Positions 26,828 through 35,116 of a stretch of 64,000 nucleotides of DNA are shown here, one piece after another. A program made the translations under genes and the position numbers. The notes under the pieces are model-generated. The model saw only the letters and a list, made by a program, of their open reading frames with translations, was not told where the DNA came from and ran no database searches. The stretch is from Rhodobacter sp. (GTDB taxonomy: Bacteria > Pseudomonadota > Alphaproteobacteria > Rhodobacterales > Rhodobacteraceae), in the NCBI GenBank assembly GCA_027489175.1, contig JAIYAE010000004.1:248001-312000 (forward strand), written 5' to 3'. Numbering within the stretch: the stretch's first letter is position 1; each line of letters begins with the position of its first letter.

Positions 26828-27613
26828 TCAGTAGTTGCCCACCGTCCTGGACTCTGTTTCCCTGACCAAAGCCAGGGAACCGGACAACGCATTGCTGAAC
26901 AGACGGACGTCGGTAAGAAGCGACGCAAAGTGAAATCCCTGACCGAGCATCGATCTCAGCATCCCGGGCGAGCCGGTGTGAACCCCGGCGATCCGTCCCA
27001 CTGCTCGGGTTCGTGCGGCGATCTGGGCAATCGCCTCGATCACCTCCGGCGCGGTCGGTTCCAAGGTGGGTTCATACCCAAGCGATAGTCCCAGGTCAGA
27101 CGGGCCGACATAGACCCCGTCAATGCCCTCGACGGCAAGGATCGCATCAAGATTGGACAAGGCTTCGCGAGTCTCGATCATTGCCAGCACAACCACCGTC
27201 GCATTCGCAGTTCGGGCATAGGTGGCACCATGCACCAGATTTGCGCGGGTCGGGCCGAAGGACCGCCCACCAAGCGGCGCATAGCGCGAAGCCTCAACCA
27301 GACGGCGGGCGTCGTCGGCGGTGTTGATCATCGGGCAGATCAGACCTGCAATGCCCGCGTCGAGGCACTTCATGATGATGCCGGGTTCGTTCCACGGCAC
27401 GCGGGCCAGGACCGGCGCGGGAAGGCCCTGAAGCACCTGGCACATGGTCAGCGCCATCTGGTAGTCGATCAGCCCGTGCTGCAGGTCGACGGTGACCATG
27501 TCGAACCCGGCCCTCCCCATGATTTCGGCGGTGACGGCAGACGGAATGGCGCACCAGCCGTTCACGGCGGTGCCACCGGCAGCGAAATGGGCCTTCAGGT
27601 CGGTGATCGGCAT
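26828..27613 (-). CDS. HpcH/HpaI-type class II aldolase
   Basis: 261-residue metal-dependent pyruvate-type aldolase of the HpcH/HpaI/citrate-lyase-beta family. Evidence: DMVTVDLQHGLID (catalytic His), a substrate Arg in VLARVPWNE, VVLAMIETREAL (metal Glu), and GIDGVYVGPSDLGLSLG (metal Asp). It retro-cleaves 2-keto-3-deoxy or 4-hydroxy-2-keto acids to pyruvate plus an aldehyde in the cytosol. Last gene of the seven-gene HisD1 operon, fitting a final carbon-carbon cleavage. Start at 27613 has GGAG; upstream in-frame codons lie in the preceding gene. Confidence 0.88.
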   Translation of the reverse strand: MPITDLKAHFAAGGTAVNGWCAIPSAVTAEIMGRAGFDMVTVDLQHGLIDYQMALTMCQVLQGLPAPVLARVPWNEPGIIMKCLDAGIAGLICPMINTADDARRLVEASRYAPLGGRSFGPTRANLVHGATYARTANATVVVLAMIETREALSNLDAILAVEGIDGVYVGPSDLGLSLGYEPTLEPTAPEVIEAIAQIAARTRAVGRIAGVHTGSPGMLRSMLGQGFHFASLLTDVRLFSNALSGSLALVRETESRTVGNY

Positions 27614-27623
27614 GATGACTCCT

Positions 27624-28307
27624 TCAAGCAAGCCAGTCGCGCAGGGCGCGCAACGTGGCCTCGGGTTGTTCGAGTGGCGGAAGATGTGCCGCATTGGCGA
27701 TGATATGCAGCCGCGACTGCGGGATCAGGTGGTGCATCAGTTGATGGCGGTCAAGCGGGCAAAGCTTGTCCTCGGCCCCCATCAGCACAAGTGCGGGGCG
27801 CTTGAAGGCCGCCAGCGTCGCTTGCTGGTCGGGCCGGTCGCGCAGGGCGCGGGACTGGCGCGCAAAGACCTGCGGCCCGAGCGACAGCGCCATGTCCATG
27901 CAGAGGTCGAGGATCGCGGGCTGGTTCGGGCCGGGGCAAAGGTAGTTCGGCTTCATCTCACGGCGCATGACATCGTCAAGCTCGCCCGCCAGCACCCGCG
28001 CGATCTGCGGGGCGCGGCGGGCTTGGGCGGTGGCCGTCTCGGCCCGCGGGTTGGTGTCAAGAAGGGCAAGCCGGGTAACGCGGTCCGGGGCCTGGCGCAG
28101 GATCTCCATCGCAAGGATGCCGCCCATCGACAGCCCGGCGAGGGCAAAGGTCGGTGGCGCGTCGGACAGGAAATGCGCCGCAAGGGCGGGCATCGAGTCG
28201 GCGCTGGTGGGGATGTGGTGGATCACCGGCACGCCAAGGTCGGCATCGATCCCGCCCCACATCCGGGCGTCGCACATCATGCCGGGGATCAGGACCAGCG
28301 GCGTCAC
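27624..28307 (-). CDS. Alpha/beta-fold hydrolase
   Basis: About 227 residues: LVLIPGMMCDARMWGG (oxyanion-side HG-like loop), nucleophile elbow GLSMGG with catalytic Ser, Asp in MGAEDKLCPLD, His in IANAAHLPPLEQP. Cytosolic esterase, lactonase or C-C hydrolase. The start is uncertain: GTG at 28307 has AAGGA eleven bases upstream, and that Shine-Dalgarno lies inside a perfect palindrome; a TTG at 28316 is too close to it. Ten bp separate its stop from the aldolase start. Confidence 0.83.
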   Translation of the reverse strand: MTPLVLIPGMMCDARMWGGIDADLGVPVIHHIPTSADSMPALAAHFLSDAPPTFALAGLSMGGILAMEILRQAPDRVTRLALLDTNPRAETATAQARRAPQIARVLAGELDDVMRREMKPNYLCPGPNQPAILDLCMDMALSLGPQVFARQSRALRDRPDQQATLAAFKRPALVLMGAEDKLCPLDRHQLMHHLIPQSRLHIIANAAHLPPLEQPEATLRALRDWLA

Positions 28308-28313
28308 CAGGAC

Positions 28314-28358
28314 CAAATTCCTTCGAAGGAATTTGCAAATCTTTTCGAAAAGATTTGC
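28314..28358. repeat. Two abutting perfect palindromes between operon genes
   Basis: A 22-bp perfect palindrome (28314-28335, arms CAAATTCCTTC / GAAGGAATTTG) is followed by a 24-bp perfect palindrome (28335-28358, arms GCAAATCTTTTC / GAAAAGATTTGC), sharing one base. They fill nearly the whole gap between the MetE-like and hydrolase genes. On the minus strand the first contains the hydrolase ribosome-binding site. Confidence 0.85.
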
Positions 28359-28361
28359 GCC

Positions 28362-29483
28362 CTAGCCCACACGTCGCGCGCCTTCCTTCAGCGTCGCAAG
28401 CTTGGCCCAGGCGATCTCTGGGTCCACCGCGCCAAAGCCTGCAAAGGTGCCAAAGCCGCAGTCCGATCCGGCGATGACGCGGTCTGTCCCCAGGATATTG
28501 GTGAACCGCTCCAGCCGCTGTGCAACAAGGTCTGGGTGTTCGACGAAGTTCGTCGTGGTGTCCACCGCGCCGGGGATCAGGACCTTGTCGTCGGGGATTT
28601 CCCGCGCCCGGTCGCGGAAGACGGTCCATTCGTGGCCGTGGCGGGGATTTGCCGTCTCGAACAGGATGTAGCGGGCGGGGACGGACATCAGCAGCGGGAA
28701 GACCTTCGCCATATCGATGTCGCAGACATGCGGGCCTTCGTAGTTGCCCCAGCAGATGTGCAGCCTGATGCGGTCTTGCGGCAGGCCGTCCAGTGCATGG
28801 CGCAGGGCTTCGACATGTGTGTTGGCCGTCGCCAGAAATTCGTCGTCCGACAGGTGGGTGAAGAGCATGTGGCGCGACAGCGCAAGGTCGGGGCAGTCAA
28901 GCTGCAGGTCCAACCCTGCGTCAAGGATCGTCTGGTATTCCTCGCGCATCGCATCGGCGAGGGCGTGAAGGTAGGCCTCTCGCGACGGGTAATGGGCGTT
29001 CTGCAGGAAAAGGCTGATCACACCGGGTGAGGCCGCGTTCATGAATCCGCGCTGAACCCCATGCGCAGCCATCGCGGATTTCAGGTTGGCGATATCCCTT
29101 TGCAGCTCTCCCTGGCCCTTGGAGGCGACCGGCCCCACGCATTGCGGGCGGGCGTATTTCGGGGTGCCGCCTTCCTTGGCCAGCCGGTCGAGGAAGGTCG
29201 GGAACAGCTTCAGATCGGCCGGCGCATTGCGCGGGCTGTCGCCGCCAAAGCCGGTGTAGCGGTCCTTCACATAGGTCGCGTAGCTGATCTTCGACGCCTC
29301 GCCGTCCGAGACGATGTCGATCCCCGCCTCTTTCTGCCGCCGCACGTTTTCGCTGACCGCGCGGGTCATGCAGGCGTCGAAAGCGGCAGGGTCATGGGCC
29401 TCGCCGCGCTCGCGGCCGAAGAGGAAGTCCACCACCTCCTGTGGGCGGGGAAGCGATCCGACATGAGTGGCGAGAAGGGGCAT
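28362..29483 (-). CDS. Cobalamin-independent methionine synthase C-terminal-like protein (MetE-C family)
   Basis: 373 residues, a single TIM-barrel like the C-terminal half of MetE and archaeal MetE proteins. Starts LLATHVGSLPRPQEVVDFL. The expected zinc ligands are seen: His and Cys in HICWGNYEGP, a Glu in LFETANPRHGHEW, and a late Cys in GSDCGFG. It lacks the N-terminal folate-binding half, so it is unlikely to be a full methionine synthase. In this catabolic operon a methyl- or alkyl-transfer (demethylation) or Zn-thiol step is plausible. Flanked by 9-bp and short gaps, so co-transcribed. Confidence 0.85.
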   Translation of the reverse strand: MPLLATHVGSLPRPQEVVDFLFGRERGEAHDPAAFDACMTRAVSENVRRQKEAGIDIVSDGEASKISYATYVKDRYTGFGGDSPRNAPADLKLFPTFLDRLAKEGGTPKYARPQCVGPVASKGQGELQRDIANLKSAMAAHGVQRGFMNAASPGVISLFLQNAHYPSREAYLHALADAMREEYQTILDAGLDLQLDCPDLALSRHMLFTHLSDDEFLATANTHVEALRHALDGLPQDRIRLHICWGNYEGPHVCDIDMAKVFPLLMSVPARYILFETANPRHGHEWTVFRDRAREIPDDKVLIPGAVDTTTNFVEHPDLVAQRLERFTNILGTDRVIAGSDCGFGTFAGFGAVDPEIAWAKLATLKEGARRVG

Positions 29484-29492
29484 GGGAACCTC

Positions 29493-30461
29493 TCAGAGCA
29501 GGCGGCCGGTCAGGCCGGCGGGATCGTCGGTGGCGACGACGCGGTAAAGGCTGGATTCGCCTGTCATCGAGGGCGCGAGGCTGTGCTCCAGCCCCGGCGG
29601 GATAGCTGCCGTATCACCGGGGTTCAGAACCGTGGACCCGCCCGACCAACCAAGCCGCCAGTGGCCACGCATCGGCATCAAGACCTCGTGCTTGGTCAAC
29701 GTATAGGGCGTGTCTGGGATGGAGTTTCGCGACAGGAACTCGACCTCAAAACCCGGACGGTCGCGCAGCTTGCCGTGCGCACCGATCACTTTGGCGGGCT
29801 GGCGGTCAGAAAGCGCCATGAGGTCCCAATACCGGGCGACGTGGTTCGGGATCACCTCGGCGGTGGTGGGTTCAGGGAAGGCCTTCAGCTCCTCGTCGGT
29901 CAGCAAGGGCATCGGCGGCACGCCGTCGGGCAGGCTTTGCCCCTTCTTCGTGTCGTAAAGCTTGCCGTTTTTCCCCAGGATCAGCCCGTAATCCTTGGCG
30001 TCGGTGATGACCTGCGGCGCCCAGATCACGCCGCCCCCGGCATCGTCGCCGCCGAGGATCGCCATGATCATCCCGTAATCGGTGCCGACATTCTCGAACG
30101 CCCGGAAGATGCCTGTAGGGATGTTGAAAATGTCACCCTCTTCGGCAATGAACTCTCCCGCCGTGCCCCAGCGGCCCCAGAAGAACCGCCAGCGGCCCTT
30201 CAGCACGAAGAACACCTCGGCGGTGCGGTGGGAATGGAGCGAGTTGCGGCAGCCCGGGGGTTGCCCCGCCGCGCCGATGTTAAAGCCGGGCGTGTCGACG
30301 ATATGGACGTGCTGATCGGGGCTTTCCGACACGCCGCCGCCGATGATCGTGAAGTTCTCCTTCCTGTCGCTGCCTGGGGTATGGGCATCGATGAAGGCGG
30401 TCTTGCAGGGCCGAAGGTCGCCGTAGCGGACGATGCGGGCTTCCATCTCTTGCGGGGTCAT
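29493..30461 (-). CDS. Bicupin (gentisate-dioxygenase-like) protein
   Basis: 322 residues with two cupin domains. The first (about residues 50-135) has HSHRTAEVFFVLKGRWRF, keeping a His-x-His...Glu metal set. The second (about 240-315) has KHEVLMPMRGHWRLGWSG followed by GLEHS. This resembles gentisate 1,2-dioxygenase-like and sugar-acid bicupins; the activity is unknown. Start at 30461 has AAGGATAAAAGAG; codons upstream belong to the preceding gene. Five bases separate it from that gene's stop. Confidence 0.8.
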   Translation of the reverse strand: MTPQEMEARIVRYGDLRPCKTAFIDAHTPGSDRKENFTIIGGGVSESPDQHVHIVDTPGFNIGAAGQPPGCRNSLHSHRTAEVFFVLKGRWRFFWGRWGTAGEFIAEEGDIFNIPTGIFRAFENVGTDYGMIMAILGGDDAGGGVIWAPQVITDAKDYGLILGKNGKLYDTKKGQSLPDGVPPMPLLTDEELKAFPEPTTAEVIPNHVARYWDLMALSDRQPAKVIGAHGKLRDRPGFEVEFLSRNSIPDTPYTLTKHEVLMPMRGHWRLGWSGGSTVLNPGDTAAIPPGLEHSLAPSMTGESSLYRVVATDDPAGLTGRLL

Positions 30462-30466
30462 CTCTT

Positions 30467-31441
30467 TTATCCTTGGTAGGAGTGGTCTGGGTGGCTGAGC
30501 AGGATCTGTTTCCAGATGGAAACCTCGTCCCACAGGCTGAATTCGCGGCGTAATCCCCAGGGGCCGAACTCGGCGTGGGTGAAGCCCATGATATGAACCG
30601 GTGCCCCGGTCGGGGCGCCGAAGAGACCGAAGCCGGTGTGATGGCCGTCCAGCGACCAGCGAATGGCGGCGCGGTTGGGTTCACCGGGATCGGCGCGGCC
30701 GATCTGGTGGTGGATGGTGAAATTGGCATCGGGGAACGCGGTGCGCAGTTGCATCCACTGCGCTTCGGCGAACGGGATGCCCCAGCCGGTGACGCCACCC
30801 GCATGGCTGAGGTTTACCGCCCGGTCGTAAGTGCGGCGAATGACGGCCACGTCCTTGGCCATGATCGCCGTCAGAATGTCGGCCAGCCGCTGCCCCAGTG
30901 GATGGTCGTTGCCGCGGCCTTTGTAGGGTCCGGGAAGGTCGATCGCTGGCGTGAAGGGCCGCCGGGCCCTGTCCGGCCCGCCCTCGCGCGCAATCGAGGC
31001 GCGCGCCCAGGCTTCCGGGCTGTGGCCCAACTGGCGGACCATCGCCCCTATGTCATAGCAAAGCCATTCGTCGGTGATGACCTCATCCTGCACATAGCAA
31101 TCGGCGATGCAGCGCGCGGCCACCACCTTGCCGGTTGGGGGGCCAAAAACCCCGTGCCCGCTATGGGTCCCGATGATCATGGATCGGTGCGAGGAGAGGT
31201 AGCCATTGGCCTCATCCCCCGACCAGATGACGTCGTCCCCGTAGATCTGCCGGTCGGGAAAGGCGGCCAAGCTGGCGAGGGTGTCGTTGATTACATCGAC
31301 GTTGCCCGTCATCACCCCAAGGGTCGACCGGGCGATCATGTCCTTGCCATAGGCCTGATGCAGCAGGGCGATCTGGCGACCTTCCCAGATTTCGTAGGTC
31401 ACGCCCTGAATGTAGTCGGGCAGGGTGGCGAAGCGTCCCAT
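30467..31441 (-). CDS. SnoaL-like (NTF2-fold) two-domain protein
   Basis: 324 residues with two tandem SnoaL-like/NTF2-like domains (about 20-165 and 175-315). Signs are IYGDDVIWSGDE in the first and PDANFTIHHQIG...IRWSLDGHHTG...IMGFTHAEF in the second, matching polyketide-cyclase-like and ester-cyclase proteins. Related to the larger protein at 42212-43369 in the same regulon. Start at 31441 has AAGGGACGAG; the longer upstream frame overlaps the SDR gene. Reaction unknown; isomerase, cyclase or hydratase chemistry is typical of the fold. Confidence 0.78.
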   Translation of the reverse strand: MGRFATLPDYIQGVTYEIWEGRQIALLHQAYGKDMIARSTLGVMTGNVDVINDTLASLAAFPDRQIYGDDVIWSGDEANGYLSSHRSMIIGTHSGHGVFGPPTGKVVAARCIADCYVQDEVITDEWLCYDIGAMVRQLGHSPEAWARASIAREGGPDRARRPFTPAIDLPGPYKGRGNDHPLGQRLADILTAIMAKDVAVIRRTYDRAVNLSHAGGVTGWGIPFAEAQWMQLRTAFPDANFTIHHQIGRADPGEPNRAAIRWSLDGHHTGFGLFGAPTGAPVHIMGFTHAEFGPWGLRREFSLWDEVSIWKQILLSHPDHSYQG

Positions 31442-31452
31442 TCTCGTCCCTT

Positions 31453-32217
31453 TCAGCCTGCGGTCCAACCGCCATCGACGATCAGCGAGGTGCCGGTGAT
31501 CAGCCCCGCCGCGTCCGAAGCAAGGAAGGCGACCGCGCCCATGATGTCCTCGACCTCGCCCACGCGGTTCAGCTTGATCTTCGACGCGATCCAGGCGGCG
31601 CGTTCCGGGTTGGCGAAGGTGGCGGCGGTCAATGCGGTGCGGATGAAGGTCGGCGCGATCGTGTTGACGCGGATGCCGTGCGGTCCCCATTCGATGGCCA
31701 TCGACTTGGTCATGCCTTCGACCGCGTGCTTGGTGGCGGAATAGACCGCGCGCTCCGGCCCGCCGACATGGGCCATCTGGCTGGTGATGTTGATGAGGCT
31801 TCCCGGTTTGCCCTCGGCCAGCAGGCGCTTGGCGACGGTGCGCGTCAGGAAGAAGGCCGCGCGGACGTTGAGGTCTGTGACGGCGTCGTAATCACTGGGC
31901 GTCGTGTCGATGGCAGGGGTGTGGCGTGCAAGGCCGGCAGAGTTGACCAGCGCATCGAAGGCCGGACGCGCGGCCAGCGCGGCCTCGGTCGCGGCGACGT
32001 CGGTGATATCGAGGGGGAGGATGTCGGCCTTCAGACCAGCCGCCCGCATCTCCGCGGCCAGGGCACGCAGTTCGGGTTCCCGGCGGGCGCAGAGCGTGAC
32101 CTCGGCGCCCTGTTCCGCCAAGGCCACGGCGCAGGCCGCCCCGATGCCCGAAGACGCCCCCGCCACCAGCGCGCGGCGGCCGTCCAGGCGGAAGGAGGGC
32201 GTGCGCGGCAGGGTCAT
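31453..32217 (-). CDS. Short-chain dehydrogenase/reductase (SDR)
   Basis: 254-residue classical SDR: cofactor motif GASSGIG (about residues 20-26), NSAGLA in place of NNAG, catalytic Ser in [14 protein letters not shown] (Tyr-x-x-x-Lys), and C-terminal [20 protein letters not shown]. An NAD(P)-dependent alcohol/ketone step. The start at 32217 overlaps the HisD-like stop by 4 bp (ATGA), so it is coupled to it. An upstream in-frame extension lies within the HisD-like gene and is discarded. Confidence 0.9.
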   Translation of the reverse strand: MTLPRTPSFRLDGRRALVAGASSGIGAACAVALAEQGAEVTLCARREPELRALAAEMRAAGLKADILPLDITDVAATEAALAARPAFDALVNSAGLARHTPAIDTTPSDYDAVTDLNVRAAFFLTRTVAKRLLAEGKPGSLINITSQMAHVGGPERAVYSATKHAVEGMTKSMAIEWGPHGIRVNTIAPTFIRTALTAATFANPERAAWIASKIKLNRVGEVEDIMGAVAFLASDAAGLITGTSLIVDGGWTAG

Positions 32218-33524
32218 TCGGCGGCGGTCCCGTATTCCACGTTGCGGCCGCCATAGCGGCGGACGCGGATGTTGCACTGCTCGGCATGGCCGACGAAGCC
32301 CTCCAGCATGCACAGGCGGCTGCCATATTCGCCGATCATCGCGGCGGCGGCGTCGGTCGTGACGCGCTGATAGCTGTGGGTTTTCAGGAACTTTCCAACC
32401 CAGAGCCCGCCCGTGTAGCGCCCGGCTTTCTTCGTCGGCAGCGTGTGGTTGGTGCCGATCACCTTGTCGCCATTTGCCACATTGGTTCGCGGCCCAAGGA
32501 ACAGCGCGCCGTATGAGTGCATGTTCTGCAGGTACCAGTCGTCACGGTTGGTCATGACCTGCACATGCTCGCTGGCGATGTCATTGGCGGTGCCCAGCAT
32601 TTCGTCATGGCTGTCGCAGAGGATGACCTCGCCATAGTCGCGCCAGCTGACGGCAGCGGTGGCGGCGGTGGGAAGGATTTGCAGCAGGCGGTCAATCTCG
32701 GCCAGAGTGGCGTCCGCGAGCTTGCGGGAGTTGGTGACAAGGACGGCGGGAGAGTTGTAGCCATGCTCCGCCTGGCCAAGAAGGTCGGTTGCGCAAAGCT
32801 CGGCATCGACGGTGTCGTCGGCGATGACCATCGTCTCGGTCGGGCCAGCAAAGAGGTCAATGCCAACGCGACCGTACAGCTGGCGCTTGGCTTCGGCGAC
32901 ATAGGCGTTGCCGGGACCGACCAGCATGTCGACGGGTTTGATGGTTTCCGTTCCCAAGGCCATGGCGCCGACGGCCTGCATGCCGCCGAGGACATAGATC
33001 TCATGCGCGCCGCCCATGTGCATCGCGGCGACGATGGCGGGGTGGGGCGCGCCGTTCACCGGCGGGGCGGAGGCGATGATCCGGGGGACACCGGCAACCG
33101 AGGCGGTCAGGACGGACATGTGCGCGCTGGCGACCATCGGGAACTTGCCGCCGGGGACGTAGCAGCCGACCGACTGGACCGGGATGTTGCGGTGACCAAG
33201 GATCACGCCGGGAAGGGTTTCCACCTCCACATCCGTCATGCTGGCGCGCTGCACCTCGGCAAAACGGCGGATCTGGGTCTGGGCAAACCGGATATCCTCG
33301 ATATCGCGTGGGGCGACCTTCTGGATGGCGGCGTCGATTTCGGACGGGGTCAGGCGGAAGGCAGGCGGGTCGTAGTTGTCGAACTTCACCGACAACGCGC
33401 GCACGGCCGCATCGCCCCGGGTTTCGATATCGGTCAGGACCGATTCCACCGTTGCCCGGACCTGCGCATCATCCGCCGCCCGTTCCGCCTCGGGCTTTCC
33501 GCGCTTGAGCCAGGTGATTGCCAT
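32214..33524 (-). CDS. Histidinol-dehydrogenase-family enzyme (HpsN-like), paralogue 1
   Basis: 436-residue NAD- and Zn-dependent dehydrogenase of the HisD fold, which oxidises a primary alcohol through the aldehyde to a carboxylate. The metal and catalytic set is complete: Gln/His in LLGQAEHGY, Glu-His in ASEHVQV, Asp and His in [13 protein letters not shown], and a C-terminal His in [10 protein letters not shown]. It is far from his genes and leads a catabolic operon, so histidine synthesis is unlikely; HpsN-like sulfopropanediol or other alcohol oxidation is the nearest known role. A LacI-type operator sits just before its ribosome-binding site. Confidence 0.88.
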   Translation of the reverse strand: MAITWLKRGKPEAERAADDAQVRATVESVLTDIETRGDAAVRALSVKFDNYDPPAFRLTPSEIDAAIQKVAPRDIEDIRFAQTQIRRFAEVQRASMTDVEVETLPGVILGHRNIPVQSVGCYVPGGKFPMVASAHMSVLTASVAGVPRIIASAPPVNGAPHPAIVAAMHMGGAHEIYVLGGMQAVGAMALGTETIKPVDMLVGPGNAYVAEAKRQLYGRVGIDLFAGPTETMVIADDTVDAELCATDLLGQAEHGYNSPAVLVTNSRKLADATLAEIDRLLQILPTAATAAVSWRDYGEVILCDSHDEMLGTANDIASEHVQVMTNRDDWYLQNMHSYGALFLGPRTNVANGDKVIGTNHTLPTKKAGRYTGGLWVGKFLKTHSYQRVTTDAAAAMIGEYGSRLCMLEGFVGHAEQCNIRVRRYGGRNVEYGTAAE

Positions 33525-33533
33525 GTTCGCCTC

Positions 33534-33549
33534 TTGAATACGTTTGCAA
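33534..33549. promoter_or_regulatory. LacI-type operator, site a
   Basis: TTGAATACGTTTGCAA matches the local consensus TTGCATACGTATGCAA at 14 of 16 positions with the central CG. It lies 10 bp upstream of the HisD paralogue 1 start. Confidence 0.65.
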
Positions 33550-33655
33550 TATGATTAGTCCCGGGCCTCGGGCAAGGCAAGAGGCATCTGCGACCAGACC
33601 ACCTTCATGTTCAGGCGCAGGCGATTCTGGCGCGATGAGGCAGCGGAATCAGGAA

Positions 33656-33671
33656 TTGCAGACGTATGCAA
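33656..33671. promoter_or_regulatory. LacI-type operator, site b
   Basis: TTGCAGACGTATGCAA matches the consensus TTGCATACGTATGCAA at 15 of 16 positions. It lies 58 bp upstream of HisD paralogue 2, in the same divergent spacer as site a and centred 122 bp from it, a distance that could support looping. Confidence 0.7.
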
Positions 33672-33728
33672 ACACCGCTACAACAGGGCAAACAGTCACG
33701 CCCGCTTGCCGGGCCGAAAGGAGCCGAA

Positions 33729-35024
33729 ATGTCCGCCCAGTCCGAAGCCAGCCTTTTCGCAAAAGTCACCTGGGTCAAGGCCCCCACACGCAGCGCCGAG
33801 AATGACAACAAACCGGTGGCCGAACTGGTGGCGGGGGTGCTGGCGGACGTGAAGGCCCGGGGCGATGCGGCGGTGCGGGAGTATTCGGCCAAGTTCGACA
33901 AGGTCGAGATTGGCGCGCTGGAGATCACCTTGGCCGAGCGGGAGGCGGCGGTTGCGGCGCTGGACCCGCAGACCCAGAAGGACACCGAATTTGCCATCGC
34001 CAACGTCCGCCGCTTTGCCGAGGCGCAGCTGGCGACGATCCTGCCCCTGGACATGGAAGCGCTGCCGGGGGTGCACATGGGCCATCGGGTGATCCCGATT
34101 GACCGGGTGGGCTGCTATGTGCCGGGCGGGCGGTTCCCGCTGTTGTCGGCGCCGATCATGACCATCGTTCCGGCCAAGGTTGCCGGGGTGAAGGAGGTGA
34201 TCGCTTGTCTGCCGCCGAACGCCCATCAGGCGATGGTGGCGGGGTGTCATCTGTCGGGCGCGGACCGGGTGTTCCGGATCGGGGGCGCGCAGGCGATCGC
34301 GGCGATGGCTTACGGGACGGAATCGGTGCCGGCGGTGATGAAGATCATGGGACCCGGCAATGCCTTCGTGAACGAGGCGAAGCGGCAGGTGTTCGGGCCG
34401 GTGGGGATCGACCAACTGGCAGGGCCGTCGGAGATCTACATCCTGGCGGACGAGACCGGGGATGTGGAGATGATCGCGACGGACCTCCTGGCGCAGGCCG
34501 AGCATGACGTGAGGACGCGGGTGGGGCTGATCACGACGGACCGGAAACTGGCCGAGGCGGTTGTGGCGGAAGTGGAGCGGCAGCTGGAGGGGCTGTCCAC
34601 AGCCTCGGTCGCCGCGCCTGCGTGGCGGGATTATGGGGAGGTTGCGGTGTGTGAGGATGAGGCGGCGATGATCGCCTATTCAGACTGGATCGCGGCGGAG
34701 CATCTGCAGGTTCATACCCGGGACCCGCATGGGATGGCGGCGAAGCTGACGAATTATGGGTCGCTGTTCATCGGGGAACTCGCCAGCGTGGTCTATTCGG
34801 ACAAGTGTTCCGGGACGAACCACACGCTGCCGACGATGGCGGCGGGGCGGTATACGGGGGGGCTTTGGGTGGGGGCCTATGTGAAGATCGCGACGCATCA
34901 GTGGCTGTCGGAAGAGGGCGTCAAGCAGGTTGCCCCTCCGGCGGCGCGTCAGGCGGCGAGTGAGGGGCTGGAGGGTCACCGGCGGGCGGCGCAGCTGCGG
35001 CTGGACCGGATGCAGGTGCGCTGA
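33729..35024 (+). CDS. Histidinol-dehydrogenase-family enzyme, paralogue 2
   Basis: 431-residue HisD-fold dehydrogenase with the same complete active site as its divergent neighbour: LLAQAEHDV, AAEHLQVH (Glu-His), [13 protein letters not shown] (Asp, His), and EGLEGHRRAA (His). The two differ clearly in sequence, so this is not a recent duplication. The start at 33729 has AAAGGAG six bases upstream; the longer frame from 33666 begins next to the operator and is rejected. Single-gene unit ending at a strong terminator. Not adjacent to any histidine gene. Confidence 0.88.
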   Translation: MSAQSEASLFAKVTWVKAPTRSAENDNKPVAELVAGVLADVKARGDAAVREYSAKFDKVEIGALEITLAEREAAVAALDPQTQKDTEFAIANVRRFAEAQLATILPLDMEALPGVHMGHRVIPIDRVGCYVPGGRFPLLSAPIMTIVPAKVAGVKEVIACLPPNAHQAMVAGCHLSGADRVFRIGGAQAIAAMAYGTESVPAVMKIMGPGNAFVNEAKRQVFGPVGIDQLAGPSEIYILADETGDVEMIATDLLAQAEHDVRTRVGLITTDRKLAEAVVAEVERQLEGLSTASVAAPAWRDYGEVAVCEDEAAMIAYSDWIAAEHLQVHTRDPHGMAAKLTNYGSLFIGELASVVYSDKCSGTNHTLPTMAAGRYTGGLWVGAYVKIATHQWLSEEGVKQVAPPAARQAASEGLEGHRRAAQLRLDRMQVR

Positions 35025-35072
35025 CTGTCCACGGTGGACATTTTAGGGTTTTGAAGCCGGATCAATAGCTTA

Positions 35073-35104
35073 AAGGGCCGCGTTAAGCGGCCCTTAACTT
35101 TTGC
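35073..35104 (+). terminator. Rho-independent terminator after HisD paralogue 2
   Basis: Perfect 9-bp stem AAGGGCCGC / GCGGCCCTT with a GTTAA loop (35073-35095), followed by AACTTTT. Lies between two convergent genes, so it may also stop the amidase transcript from the other side. Confidence 0.8.
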
Positions 35105-35116
35105 CCACACGGACTT

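Noticed and set aside
28314-28358. CRISPR or transposon end
   Set aside because: Only two different palindromes are present, with no spacers, no repeated units and no transposase nearby.
32214-35024. Histidine biosynthesis locus suggested by the two hisD-like genes
   Set aside because: No other his gene is near, two divergent paralogues are present, and both are under catabolic LacI-type operators.
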